64,000 bases of DNA, from assembly GCF_028475105.1 (NCBI RefSeq), contig NZ_CP116936.1:4649501-4713500 (forward strand), read 5' to 3'. Under the pieces are notes generated by a model, which had not been told where the DNA came from, made no database searches, and worked only from the letters and a program-made list of their open reading frames with translations. Positions within the stretch are counted from its first letter, which is position 1, and each line of letters opens with the position of its first letter. Source of the DNA: Micromonospora sp. LH3U1. Lineage in GTDB: Bacteria > Actinomycetota > Actinomycetes > Mycobacteriales > Micromonosporaceae. Shown piece by piece: positions 9,050-20,400 of the stretch. The position numbers and the translations under genes were made by a program.

Positions 9050-10176
9050 CGCCGGTGTCCCTCCGCCAGCGCGGCGACGATGTGTTTGCCCATTTCACGA
9101 GTGCCGACAGCCTTCGTGCCCGGCTCCTGGACGTCGACCGTGCGATAGCCCTCGGCGATGGCCTCCTCCACTGCCCGCTCCACCGCTTCGGCCTCCCGTG
9201 TCAGGCCGAGCGAGTGGCGCAGCAGGAGGGCGGCGGAGAGGACGGCGCCGACCGGGTTCGCGACGTCCTGTCCCGCGATGTCCGGGGCGGAGCCGTGGAT
9301 CGGCTCGTACAGGCCGAAAATGCCGGCGGAGGTCCGTCGGACGCCGAGGCTCGCCGACGGGATCATGCCGATGGAGCTGGTCAGCATGGCGGCCTCGTCG
9401 GTGAGGATGTCGCCGAAGAGGTTCTCCGTCACGATGACGTCGAAGCGGGCAGGGTCCCGCAGCAGGTACATCGCGCAGGCGTCGACGAGCATGTGCTCCC
9501 AGGTCACCCCGGGGTGGTCCGCCGCGACGCGTTCGACCACCCGCCGCCAGAGGATCGACGAGCTCAGCACGTTGGCCTTGTCGACCGACGTGAGCGTTCC
9601 GCGACGGGTCGCGGCGATGTCGAAGGCGGCGCGCACCACCCGCTCGATCTCCTGCTCGGTGTAGCGGAGTGTGTCGATCGCGACCAAACCGTGCTCGGTG
9701 GTGCGGATTTCGCTCGGCTTGTCCGGAGTGGAGTCCAGGTGTCCGTAGTACAGTCCGGCCGAGAGTTCCCGGACGAAGATCAGGTCGGCGCCCGCGACGT
9801 ACTCGGGCTTCACCGGTGACGCGTGGTGCAGACCCGGGACGGGCCGGATCGGCCGCAGGTTCGCGAAGAACTGGAAGTCCTTGCGCAGCCGGAACAACGC
9901 CTGTTCCGGCAGCACCCGGGCGTCCCGGCGCTCGCTCGGCGGCAGGCTGCCGATCGCGCCGAACAGGACGGCGTCGCTCTTCCCGCACAAGCTCATCGTC
10001 TCCTCGGAGATCGCCACCCCCTCGGCGGCGATGGCGGTGAGGCCGGCGAGCCGGCTGTGCAGCGTGAAGTCGTGCCCGAAGAGATCAGCGACGGTGAGCA
10101 GCACGTCGAGGGCCTGCTCGGTGACCTCCGGTCCCACGCCGTCGCCCGGAAGTACGGTGATTGTGTGCTGTGCCAT
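9046..10176 (-). CDS. leuB: LeuB-like 3-alkylmalate dehydrogenase
   Basis: This 376-residue NAD-dependent beta-decarboxylating dehydrogenase matches 3-isopropylmalate dehydrogenase in length and motifs: LPGDGVGPEV at the start, LFGAIGS near 72, FANLRPIRPVPG near 104, SVDKANVL near 195, VTENLFGDILTDEA near 250 and GLYEPIHGSAPDIAG near 285. It would oxidise and decarboxylate the isomerised alkylmalate to the chain-extended 2-oxo acid. The side-chain recognition helix reads EQALFRLRK (residues 91-99). Typical LeuB enzymes have Leu-Leu where this one has Leu94-Phe95, so side-chain selectivity may differ. The downstream aminotransferase overlaps its stop codon. The start at 10176 has only a distant GGGG upstream. 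Confidence 0.93.
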   Translation of the reverse strand: MAQHTITVLPGDGVGPEVTEQALDVLLTVADLFGHDFTLHSRLAGLTAIAAEGVAISEETMSLCGKSDAVLFGAIGSLPPSERRDARVLPEQALFRLRKDFQFFANLRPIRPVPGLHHASPVKPEYVAGADLIFVRELSAGLYYGHLDSTPDKPSEIRTTEHGLVAIDTLRYTEQEIERVVRAAFDIAATRRGTLTSVDKANVLSSSILWRRVVERVAADHPGVTWEHMLVDACAMYLLRDPARFDVIVTENLFGDILTDEAAMLTSSIGMIPSASLGVRRTSAGIFGLYEPIHGSAPDIAGQDVANPVGAVLSAALLLRHSLGLTREAEAVERAVEEAIAEGYRTVDVQEPGTKAVGTREMGKHIVAALAEGHRR

Positions 10177-10202
10177 TACTACTCATCCCCTTGTTCGAGA
10201 GG

Positions 10203-11444
10203 TCATCCGGCGGAGGTCAGTGCGAGCAGGCGCTGGACCAGGGTGCCGCGCCACGTGATCATGTCGTGGCCGCCCGAGTACTCGGAGTAGTCGACCTCGT
10301 AGCCCTTGCCGAGCAGCACGTCCCGCAGCCTGCGGTTGGTCTCGAGCTGGTCGAAATCGACGAGGGCCGCCTCCAGTGAGCCGACCTCGATGGAGAACCG
10401 GATGGGCAGCGGCGGCGAGTCGGCGAACTGCCGGGTCAACCACTCCATCTCGGTGTCCGGCGTCGCGCGCTCCGGCCACCAGAACGAGCCCGACTGCGAG
10501 ATCACGTTGCCGAAGAGGTGCGGCAGCTTGTACGCCACGTACGCCGCGGCCAACCCGCCGAAGCACGACCCGGCCACGTACGTCTTCGCCGGGTCCGCCG
10601 TGACGTTGTAGTTGTCGTGCAGGAAGGGCATCAGTTCACGGTCGAGGAACTCGGCGAACGGCTCGTGGCAGGGCAACTCCCGGGCCCGGACCGCCTGGTC
10701 GGTGTTGCTGTGCATGACCAGGACGAACGGCGGGGTCCGCTTGGCGTAGAGCAGGTTGTCCAGGACGGTGGGCGTGGCGGCGAAGTTGAAGTACGCCCAG
10801 CCGTCGAAGAGCAGCAGCATGTGGTACGGCTCGCCGTCGGGGCGGTAGCCGGGCGGCGTGTGCACCGTGACGTGGTGCTTGGTCCCGAGGATCTCGCTGT
10901 CGAGGAGGTGCATGTGGTTGCTGCCCTTGGGCACGCCCCGTCGTGCGATGTTCCAGGGCTGCTTCGGCGCGTCGGGCAGTTCCAGCACCGAGACCCGCAG
11001 ATCGTCCAGGATGGTGACTTCCTGGGGGTTCAGCGGATCGGCCCGGTACCCGGGAATGCGCGCCAGCACGTCCGCGTAGGTGTCGTAGGGCACCAGCGAG
11101 TCGTTGACCGACAGCAGGTACGTGGTGCGTAGGTCCGACGGCAGGATGTACGACGCGTACCAGAGGTCCGTCGACGGCACCCGCCGCATCAGGTAGTCGT
11201 CGAAGCCCGCCTGAGTCGGCGCGCTGTAGAACAGCACCAGCACGTTGCGGGTGTCGCCCGGATCGCGCCAGAGGAACGTGACGAGCGTCCGTGCCGGGTC
11301 GTCCTCGATCGGCTCCATGAGCGGGGAGGCGTCGGTGGCGACGGTCTTCCAGAACTCGTCGAGCGCCGTGTCGTCGCCGGCCGCGAGGCCCTGTTCGAGA
11401 CGGGTGATGCGGTGATCGGTGTGTGTCCGGGTGGGAACGATCAT
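10203..11444 (-). CDS. Fes/enterochelin-esterase-like hydrolase with Cys nucleophile
   Basis: This 413-residue protein has the two-part layout of enterobactin esterases: an N-terminal beta domain (about 1-170) and an alpha/beta-hydrolase domain with LLLFDGWAYF, the nucleophile elbow AGSCFGG, and GGHDMITWRG near the C-terminus. The general-base His is residue 393. The elbow residue normally Ser is Cys294, encoded by TGC at 10563-10565, so the enzyme should be a Cys hydrolase or acyltransferase. It lies 48 bases after the TE-less NRPS in the same operon. Established cases of catalytic Cys in NRPS thioesterases (obafluorin, sulfazecin) form strained rings. Release or cyclisation of the peptide in trans is therefore the leading inference. 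A plain esterase acting on the exported product is the alternative. Confidence 0.85.
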   Translation of the reverse strand: MIVPTRTHTDHRITRLEQGLAAGDDTALDEFWKTVATDASPLMEPIEDDPARTLVTFLWRDPGDTRNVLVLFYSAPTQAGFDDYLMRRVPSTDLWYASYILPSDLRTTYLLSVNDSLVPYDTYADVLARIPGYRADPLNPQEVTILDDLRVSVLELPDAPKQPWNIARRGVPKGSNHMHLLDSEILGTKHHVTVHTPPGYRPDGEPYHMLLLFDGWAYFNFAATPTVLDNLLYAKRTPPFVLVMHSNTDQAVRARELPCHEPFAEFLDRELMPFLHDNYNVTADPAKTYVAGSCFGGLAAAYVAYKLPHLFGNVISQSGSFWWPERATPDTEMEWLTRQFADSPPLPIRFSIEVGSLEAALVDFDQLETNRRLRDVLLGKGYEVDYSEYSGGHDMITWRGTLVQRLLALTSAG

Positions 11445-11492
11445 TGGGACTCCTAGCGCCGGTCGGAGACGAGGGGTGGCGGAACGGCCGGG

Positions 11493-14400
11493 TCAGGGCA
11501 GCAGGAACAGCTCATCCGCATCCAGTTCCTCGCCCTCCGGGTCGGCCAGGCTCTCGTCGATGACCCGGGCGAGGGCGCCGAGGGTCCGGTTCTGGAAGAC
11601 CATCGGGAGCATCAGCGACACGTCCCAGACGGCCTGGACCTCGGTGGCCAGGGACGCCACCAGCAACGAGTGGCCGCCCAGGGAGAAGAAGTCGTCATCG
11701 ACGCCGACCCGGTCGACGTTCAGCAGCCTCGTCCAGATCGCCGCCAGGTCCTGCTCGGTGCCGGTGCGCGGCGCCACGAAGATCTCCCGCTGCTGCGCCT
11801 CGCGGACGATGTCGGCGAGTGACGGCAGGGCCTTGCGGTCGACCTTGCCATTGGCGGACAGCGGGAACTCCTCCAGCGCCACGAAGTGCGCCGGGATCAT
11901 GTACTCGGGGAGTTGCTCGCTCAGGTGGTCACGCAGCTCCTCGACGGCGACCGTCCGGCCATCCACGGTGGTGTGGAAGGCCACGAGTCGTTTGTCGGTC
12001 GCGCTCGCCTCGTAGACCGTGATCAGGCAGGCCTGCAGTGCGGGATGCTGCGCCAGGACGGCTTCGATCTCGCCGACCTCGATCCGGTGCCCCCGGATCT
12101 TGATCTGGTTGTCCTTACGCCCGGCGTACTCGATGGCACCGTCCTCGCGGTAACGGGCGAGGTCACCGGTGGCATAGAGCCGGCCCGGCCCGAACGGGTT
12201 GGCCACGAAGCGTTCCGCGGTCAGGTCCGGGCGGCCGAGGTAGCCGCGGGCGAGCTGCACACCGCCGATGAAGAGCTCCCCGATCACACCGCCGGGCACC
12301 GGAACCATCGCCGAGTTGAGGACGTAGAGCTGGGTGTTGGCGACCGGCCGGCCGATCGGCACCGTGGTGGCACCCTCGACCCGGTGGCACTCCCAGTAGC
12401 TCACGTCTACCGACGCCTCGGTCGGCCCGTACAGATTGTGCAGGCGGACGCCGGGCACCAGGCCCAGGAAGCGGTCCTGCAGTTCCAGCGGAAGAGCCTC
12501 ACCGCTGCAGACCACGTGCTCGAGGGTGCGGCAGCTGCCGGCCGCCGACGGGTGGTCGAGGAACGCCTGGAGCATCGACGGGACGAAGTGCAGCACCGTG
12601 ATGCCCTGCCGCTCGATCGTCTCGGCCAGGTAGCCCGGGTCACGGTGCCCGCCGGGCAGTGCGACGTGCAGCTGGGCGCCGACGACGAGAGGCCAGAAGA
12701 ACTCCCACACCGAGACGTCGAAGCTGTACGGCGTCTTCTGCAGAACCCGGTCGTGGTCGCCCAACCGGTAGGCGTCCTGCATCCACAGCAGGCGGTTGCT
12801 GATGCCGCGGTGCGACAGCATGGCGCCCTTCGGCTTCCCGGTCGAGCCCGAGGTGAAGATGACGTACGCCAGGTGGTCCGGGTGCACGTGGACGGCCGGC
12901 GGTTCGGTGCTCTCCCGCATCCAGGTGGCGCCGTTGCCGGAGAGGTCGAGGATCGGCACCCCGGACAGGTCGGCGGCCTCGACGACCTCGCGGGTGCGCG
13001 GCTGCACCAGGACGGCCTGCACCTCGGCGTCCCGTGTCATGAACGCGAGCCGCTCGGCCGGGTGGTCCGGGTCGAGCGGGACGTACGCCCCACCGGCCTT
13101 GAGGATGCCGTACAGGCCGATGACCATCTCAAGGGAGCGCTCGGCGCAGATGCCGACCCGCGACTCGGGGCCAACCCCGGCGCGGCGCAGCGCGTTGGCG
13201 AGCTGGTTGGCGCGCCGGTCCAGCTCGGCGTAGCTGAGCTGGCCGTCCTCGTACGTCAGGGCGATGCGGTCCGGGGTCCGTCGGACCTGCTCCTGGAAGA
13301 GTTCGGTCAGCGTCGCCGGGCGCAGCAGGTCGTCGCGCCCGGTGTCGTTCCACAGCTCCAGCCGCTGGTGGCGTTCCTCCGCACCGAGCAGCGCCAGGCC
13401 GGACACGGGAGCGTCCGGTGCCGTCAGCGCCTGACCGATCAGGTTCTCGAAGTGCTGGGCCATGGCGGCGATCGTGCGAGCCTCGAACAGGTCGGTGCTG
13501 TACTCGAAGGTGTACCGCAGTTCCCCGGCCGTCTCCTGCAGGCTCAGCCCCACGTCGAACTTGGCGACGCCCACGCCCTCGTTGGTGATTTCCCGAAGCC
13601 AGGCGGGCTCCGCCGGTTCGTCGGACAACTCCTTGAAGATCTTGTCCAGGCCGGTGAACATCACCTGGAAGACAGGGTTGTGGCTGGCGCTGCGCTCGGG
13701 CTTGAGTTCCTCGACGATCTTCTCGAACGGGATCTCCTGATGGCTCTGCGCATCCAGCAGCTTCCACCGGATCTGGTCCAGGACCTCGGCGAACGTCGGC
13801 TCACTGGTGAAGTCCACGCACAGGGCCACCGTGTTGACCAGGAAGCCGATCAGCGGCTCGGTTTCGATCCGGTTCCGGCTTGCGACGGGCACACCGATGA
13901 CGACCTTGTCCTGCCCGCTGTACCGGGACAACAGCACCGCGAAAGCGCTGAGCACCGTGATGAACTCGGTCGTCTGGTTGTCGACGCTGACCTGCCGTAC
14001 CTGGTGGCTCACCACGTCGGACAACGACCCGGAGTGGGTGGCGCCACGGAACTGCTGCACCGCCGGCCGCGGTCGGTCGAGCGGCAGGTTGATCAGCGTC
14101 GGGGCGTCGGCCAGCTGCTCCTTCCAGTAGTCCAGGTGCGGACGCAGCCGCTCCTCCTGGAGCCACTGCTGCTGCCAGGCCGCGTAGTCCGCGTACTGGA
14201 CGGGCAGCTCCGGCAGCTGCGCCGGCTCGCCGGTCGCGGCGGCCTGGTAGAGCTGCCGCAACTCACGGTTGAACAGCCGGATCGAGTACCCGTCGACCAC
14301 GGTGTGGTGGGCGCTGAACACCAGGACCGATTCGGTCGCGGTGAGGCGGACGGCCAGGACGCGCAGCAGCGGACCCTCGGCCAGGTCGAGCGGCTGGCCC

Positions 14401-17400
14401 CACCAGTCGAGGCCGAGCCGCTGCACCGCCTCCCGGGGACCTTCCTCGCCCGATGCCTCGGCCTCGGCCAGCTCGACTGCCGCCTCGTCGCCGATCACCT
14501 GCCAGACCCGACTGTCGTGCAGCCGGAACGTCGTACGCAGCGTCTCGTGCCGCATGATCAGCTCACGCAGAGCCGAGCGGAGGGTCTCCGTGTCCAGGGA
14601 CTGCGGCCAGTGGAGCAGCCAGCCCACTGTGTAGAAGGCGCTGCCCGGGTTGAGCCGGTCCATGAACCAGAGCCTCTGCTGGTCGAAGGTGGTCGGCATC
14701 CACTCGTCACGCGGCACCGGCACCAGCGGTGCGGCCGGGTTCGCCTGCCGGCTCTCCCGCAGCCGTTCCAGTTCGGCCGCCACCCGGGCGATCGTCGGCT
14801 GGGCGAAGACCACCCGAACCGGCATCTCGATCCCGAAGGTGTGGCGGATGCGGGCGATCACCTGCACCGCGAGCAACGAGTGGCCGCCCAGGGCGAAGAA
14901 GTTGTCGAAGATGCCCACGGGTGTACGCCCCAGGACCTGCTCGAAGATCTGCACCAGCAGGGCCTCGGTCTTTGTCCGGGGCAGCGCGCCCTCCGCCACC
15001 GGCCCCGCCGACACCTCCTCCGGCATCGGCAGTGCGGCGCGGTTCAGCTTCCCGTTGCGGTTGAGCGGCAACTCGTCCAGGAAGACGAACGCCGACGGGA
15101 TCATGTGCGCGGGCAGCTTGTCCGCGAGGTAGGCCCGTACCTCGTCAGCCTTGAGGAGCGCGCCCGCCACCGGGCTCGCATAGGCGACGAGTCGTTGGCT
15201 GGCGCCGTCGGGTAGGACCAGCACGGCGCAGGTGGTGACGTCACGGTGTTGCAACAGGGTGTTCTCGATCTCGCCGAGTTCGATCCGGAACCCACGGATC
15301 TTCACCTGATGATCAGCACGACCGATGAACTCGATACTGCCGTCGGGCAGATAACGGACCAGGTCACCACTGCGGTAGAGCCGCCCACCCGGCGTCCCGA
15401 ACGGATCAGCGATGAACACCTCAGCGGTCAGATCAGGCCGGTTCAGATAACCACGAGTCAGACCCGCACCACCAATGTAGAGCTGCCCCGGAACACCAGT
15501 AGGCACAGGCTGCAGATTGGTATCCAGAACGTAAAGCTCAACATTGGTGATCGGCCGCCCCATATGCAACGTCGTCAGCCGCTCAGTGACCTGAGTACCA
15601 GTAGCGAAAACCGTCGTCTCGGTCGGCCCGTACACGTTGTAGAACGTTCGCCCCGGCGCCCACGCCCGCACCAGATCAGGACTGTAAGCCTCACCACCGA
15701 CGAGCAGCGTCTTCAAATGAGGCAACGGCGGCTCCACCGGCAGCGTCGCCAACGCACCCGGAGTGAAATTCAAATTCTCGATCGCATGAGTCAACAACGC
15801 CTCATGCAGATCCGGGCCAATCATGTGCACACCTGGAGCAGGAATATGCACAGTCCCACCAGCCAACAACGGAGTAATGATCTCCCACACCGAAAAGTCG
15901 AAGCTGTAGGAAGCCACCTGCAAAACCCGCTGAGCACGAGCAACACCAGCCTGCTGCTGCTGCCACGGCATGACGTGATGCAAATTCCGGTGCGCAACCA
16001 TCACACCCTTGGGCCGACCCGTCGAACCCGAGGTGTAAATAATGTAAGCCAAATTATCCGGACTCAAACCACTAACCGGAGCATCACAAGGCCCCTCACC
16101 CACCACGGTGTCCACCACCACCGTCTCCACCCCAAAACCAGCACCACTCACATCATCAGTCAGGACCAGACGCAACCCCGCATCCTCCACCAACAACGCA
16201 AGCCGATCAGCCGGATGACTCGGATCCAACGGAACATAAGCACCACCAGCCTTATTCACCGCCAGGATCGCAACAATCACCTCCAACGACCGCCGCACAT
16301 GCAAACCCACCAGAACATCCGGACCCACACCCCGCGACTGCAAAAACACCGCAAGCTGATTCGCACGCCGATCCAACTCGCCATAACTCAGCTGCCGATC
16401 CCCCTGCACCACCGCGACCGCATCCGCAACCCGCCGGGCCCGCACCCCCACCAACTCATGCCAAAAACCAGAAAACCCCGGCACTGAAACCGACCGGCTC
16501 CACTCCCCCACCAACCGATCCCGCTCCACCCCCGGCAACATGGAGAGGACAGCGATCTGCTCCTGCGGCGCGTTGACCACCGAGTGGCAGAGCCGCCGGA
16601 TGTGCGCGAGCATGCCCTCCACGACCGCGCGGTCGAAGCGCTGCGAGTCGTACAGGATGCTGATGCCGAGTTGCTTCCCCGGGTTGATCACCACGTTGAG
16701 CGGGAAGTGGGTGCGCTCCTCCGCGTCCACCACGTTGAAGCTCAGCGCGCTGTCCGGACGCGACTCGATCGGATAGTTCTCGAAGACGAAGAGCGTCTCG
16801 AAGAGCTGGCCGTCGGCCGCGATCTCGCTCCACTTCTGCACCTGCAGCAGCGGGCTGTACTCGTACTGCCGGGTCTGGGTGTTCTGCTCCTGCAGTTCCC
16901 GGCACCAGTCGAGCCAGCGGGCCCCGCCGGGCACCCGTACGCGGACCGGCAGCGTGTTGATGAACAGGCCCACCATCCGTTCGGCGCCCTCGAACTCCGG
17001 CGGGCGACCGGACACGACGGTGCCGAACACCACGTCGTCGTTGCGGCTGTACCGGCTGAGCAGCAGCGCCCAGCAGCTCTGCAGGACGGTGTTCAGGGTC
17101 AGATGATGTTGCTGCGCCATCACCTGCAACGCGGCGGACTCGTCCTCGTCCAGCGACACGGTGACCATCTCGGTGACGATCTCCGCGGGGGCGCCCTCCG
17201 GCCGGGGTTCCGGCTTCCTCTCGACGCTGAGCGCGGTGGCCTGCTCGACGCCCTCCAGGACGTCGCTCCAGTACCGTTCGGCCTCGGCCATGTCCTGTTC
17301 CTTCAGCCAGGAGACATAGTCGCGGTAGGGACGAACCGGGTGCAGGTCCGGCCGGCGGTCGTGGACGAGCGCGTCGTAGCACTCCACGACCTCGGCGAGC

Positions 17401-20400
17401 AGCAGGCTGTTGCTCCAGCCGTCGAGGATCGTGTGATGCGCGCTCAGCACGAGTTGGTGGCGGTGTTCGCCGGTGCGGGCGAGCAGGATGCGCCACTGCG
17501 GGTTCTCGTGCGGGTCGAAGCCGCGGATGCGGTCGCGCTGGAGGTGGTCGGCGAGGCGTTGCTGCTGGTCCTCGGCGGTTCCGGTGCGCCAGTCCTGTTC
17601 GGTGAGGGGTACGGGCACGTGCTGCCAGACGAGTTGCAGGGGGTCGTGGTCGGGAATGGACCAGAAGCTGGTGCGCAGGATGGGGTGGCGGCGCATGACC
17701 TCGGCCCAGCTCTGCCGGAACAGCTCGCCGTCGAGATCCTGATCGATCCCCAGGACGACCTGCACGTGGTAGAGGCCCTGCCCCTGGGCGTACTGGCTCT
17801 GAAACCGGAGGCCCTGTTGCAGGGGGGTCTGGGGATAGACGTCCTCGAGCGGGCGGGCCAGGCCGCTGTCGCGCCAGGCCGGGTGTTCGCGTAGCCCGTC
17901 GATCTCGCTCTGCGAGAGGCCACTGGCCGGCAGGTCGGACGGGCTGTAGTTGCTGACGTCGTCGCGGCGGGCGTCCTCGACGAGGCCGCGCAGGGCCTCC
18001 ATCATGTCCCGCGCGATTCGCTCGATCGTCTCCGGCCGGTGCAGACCCTCGTGGTACGTCCACTGCAGCCGCAGCTCGCCGTCCTGGATCCGGCTCACGA
18101 CGTCGATCAGATAGCGCCGCTCGTTTTCCGGCCCCACGTCGGCGCCGGTGGCCTCCGCTCCGGCCAGCGTCTCGTGCACCTCGCCCAGGTGGTTGAAGCT
18201 GATCTGGGCGGGGTTGGCGGTGAGGGCGGGGTGCGCGCGGGCGAGCAGTCCGTAGCCGATGCCGTTGCGGGGCCGCTGACGCAGGTGCTCCTTGGTGGTT
18301 CTCACATCGCCGGCGGGTAGCCGTAGTGGGCTGATCGTGGTGAACCAGCCGATGGTGCGGGTGAGGTCGATGTCGGGGTGCAGGTCCTCGCGGCCGTGGC
18401 CCTCGAGGTCGATACGGACGTGACTGCCGCCGGTCCACGCGGTGAGCGCGGTCGTGAGGGCGGCCAGCAGAGCGTCGTTGATGCGGGTCTGGAAGATGGC
18501 CGGTAGGTCATGCAGCAACGCGCGGGTGTCCTCGCCGCCGAGGGTGCTGTGGTGGGTGCGGCTACCGCCGACGGTGTTCGACGCGCCGTCGAGATCGACG
18601 GGCAACGGCGCGGTGGGCGCGACCTGCTCCACCCAGTAGGGCAACTCACTACGGGTGGTCTCCGAGTCGGCTTCCGCCCGCAGGTGCCGGGCCCAGTGCT
18701 GCCAGGACGTCGTCTTGGCCGCAAGAGAAGCCCCGGTGGCCAGAGCGGTCAGATCCTCCAGAAGGATCCGCCAGGACACGACGTCGATGACAAGGTGATG
18801 GGCCACGAGCAACAACCGGTCGGGACCGTCGTCGAGACCGGTGATCAGAACGGCTTTGAACAGCGGCGCCCGAGTGAGATCGAAACTGGTCTGGACCTCC
18901 TCGGCGATGCCAGCGAGGTCCGATCCACCCGCGGCAAGGTCGTAGACGTCCACCACAGTCGGCACGGCAGCGGCGATCTCCGCGTGCTCCCCGTCGGGGA
19001 AGAAGGCACGCAAACCATCGTGGTGCTCCACCAACTGCTCAAACACCCGCTGCCACCGCACCACCGGCAGACGAGCCGGGGCCGGCACCAACAACGCCTG
19101 GTTGAAGTGGTGCGGCTGGGCCAGATCCTGCGCGAAGAACCAACGCTGAATCGGAGTCAACTCGGTAGGCCCAGTCACCAGGCCCTGCTCAGCGATGACC
19201 CTCGTACTGTCATGACGAGTCACGACCGGCGCCAACTCGGCGATGCTCTGATGCTGGAACAACTGCTTCACCGTCAGATGCAACCCCACCTGCTTGGCCC
19301 GGAAAATCACCTGCAGACTGAGGATCGAATCACCACCGAGAGCGAAGAAATTGTCGTGCACACTCACCGGCCCACTCGCGCCGAGAACCGACTCCCAAAT
19401 CTCCGCAAGCAACCGCTCAACATCGCTACGACCCGCGACATACTCAGCCTTCGCGGCACTCACACCCACATCCAGCGGCAACCCCGCCAACGCCCGCCGA
19501 TCCACCTTCCCGTTCACGTCCAGCGGCAGGAGGTCGATGGGCACGAAGACGCTCGGCACCATGTAGCCGGGCAGCCCTTCACCCAGGAACAGCTGCAACG
19601 CCTCCGGGTCCACCGGCTCGCCGGCGACAACGTACGCGACCAGTCGTTTGACGCCCTCCTCCTCGTGCAGCAGCACAGCGGCGGCGCGTACATCGGGGTG
19701 TCGGGTCAGAGCATTCTCGATCTCGCCCAACTCCACCCGGAACCCGCGGATCTTCACCTGCGCGTCGATCCGCCCCAGGAACTCGATCGTGCCGTCGTTC
19801 AGGCGCCGGACACGGTCACCGGTGCGGTAGAGACGCCCGCCCGGCTGCCCGAACGGATCCGCGACGAACGCCTCGGCGGTCAGGTCGGACCGGCCCAGAT
19901 AGCCGCGGGTCACCCCCTGCCCGCCCACGCACAGCTCACCGGGGACACCGACCGGCACCGGCTGCAGCCGGGAGTCGAGGACATAGAGCTGGGCGCCGGG
20001 GATGGCCCGGCCGATGTGGACTAGTTCCTGGTCCGCCGTGCACCGGGCGAGGGAGACGGCAACCGTCGTCTCCGTGGGGCCGTAACCGTTGAAGAATCCG
20101 CGGTCACCTGCCCAGACCCGCACCAGGTCCAGGGGGCAGGCCTCGCCGCCGACGCCAATGTTGCGCAGCGCGGGCAGATGCGCCGGCGGGAGCGTGGCCA
20201 GCGCCGAGGGCGTGATGCCGATGTTCTGGACGGCCTGCGCCACCAGGAAATCGGCGAGATCCGTTCCGATCATGCGCAGGTCGGCCGGCGGCAGGACGAG
20301 AGTGCCGCCGGACAACAACGCGGTGGAGATCTCCCAGACGGAGATGTCGAAGCTCAGCGACGTGCTCTGCAGGACCCGCTGCGGGTCGTCCCGGCCGTAG

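Noticed and set aside
11886..15215. 1109-codon plus-strand frame antisense to the NRPS
   Set aside because: The composition (Arg, Gly, Val, His, Gln rich) and lack of any domain show it is a GC-driven shadow of the NRPS gene.
15246..16487. Long plus-strand frame of 413 codons and its copy at 24367-25608
   Set aside because: These are antisense to adenylation domains. The peptides are rich in His, Arg, Thr and Pro with no family features, and exist because the block lacks antisense stops.
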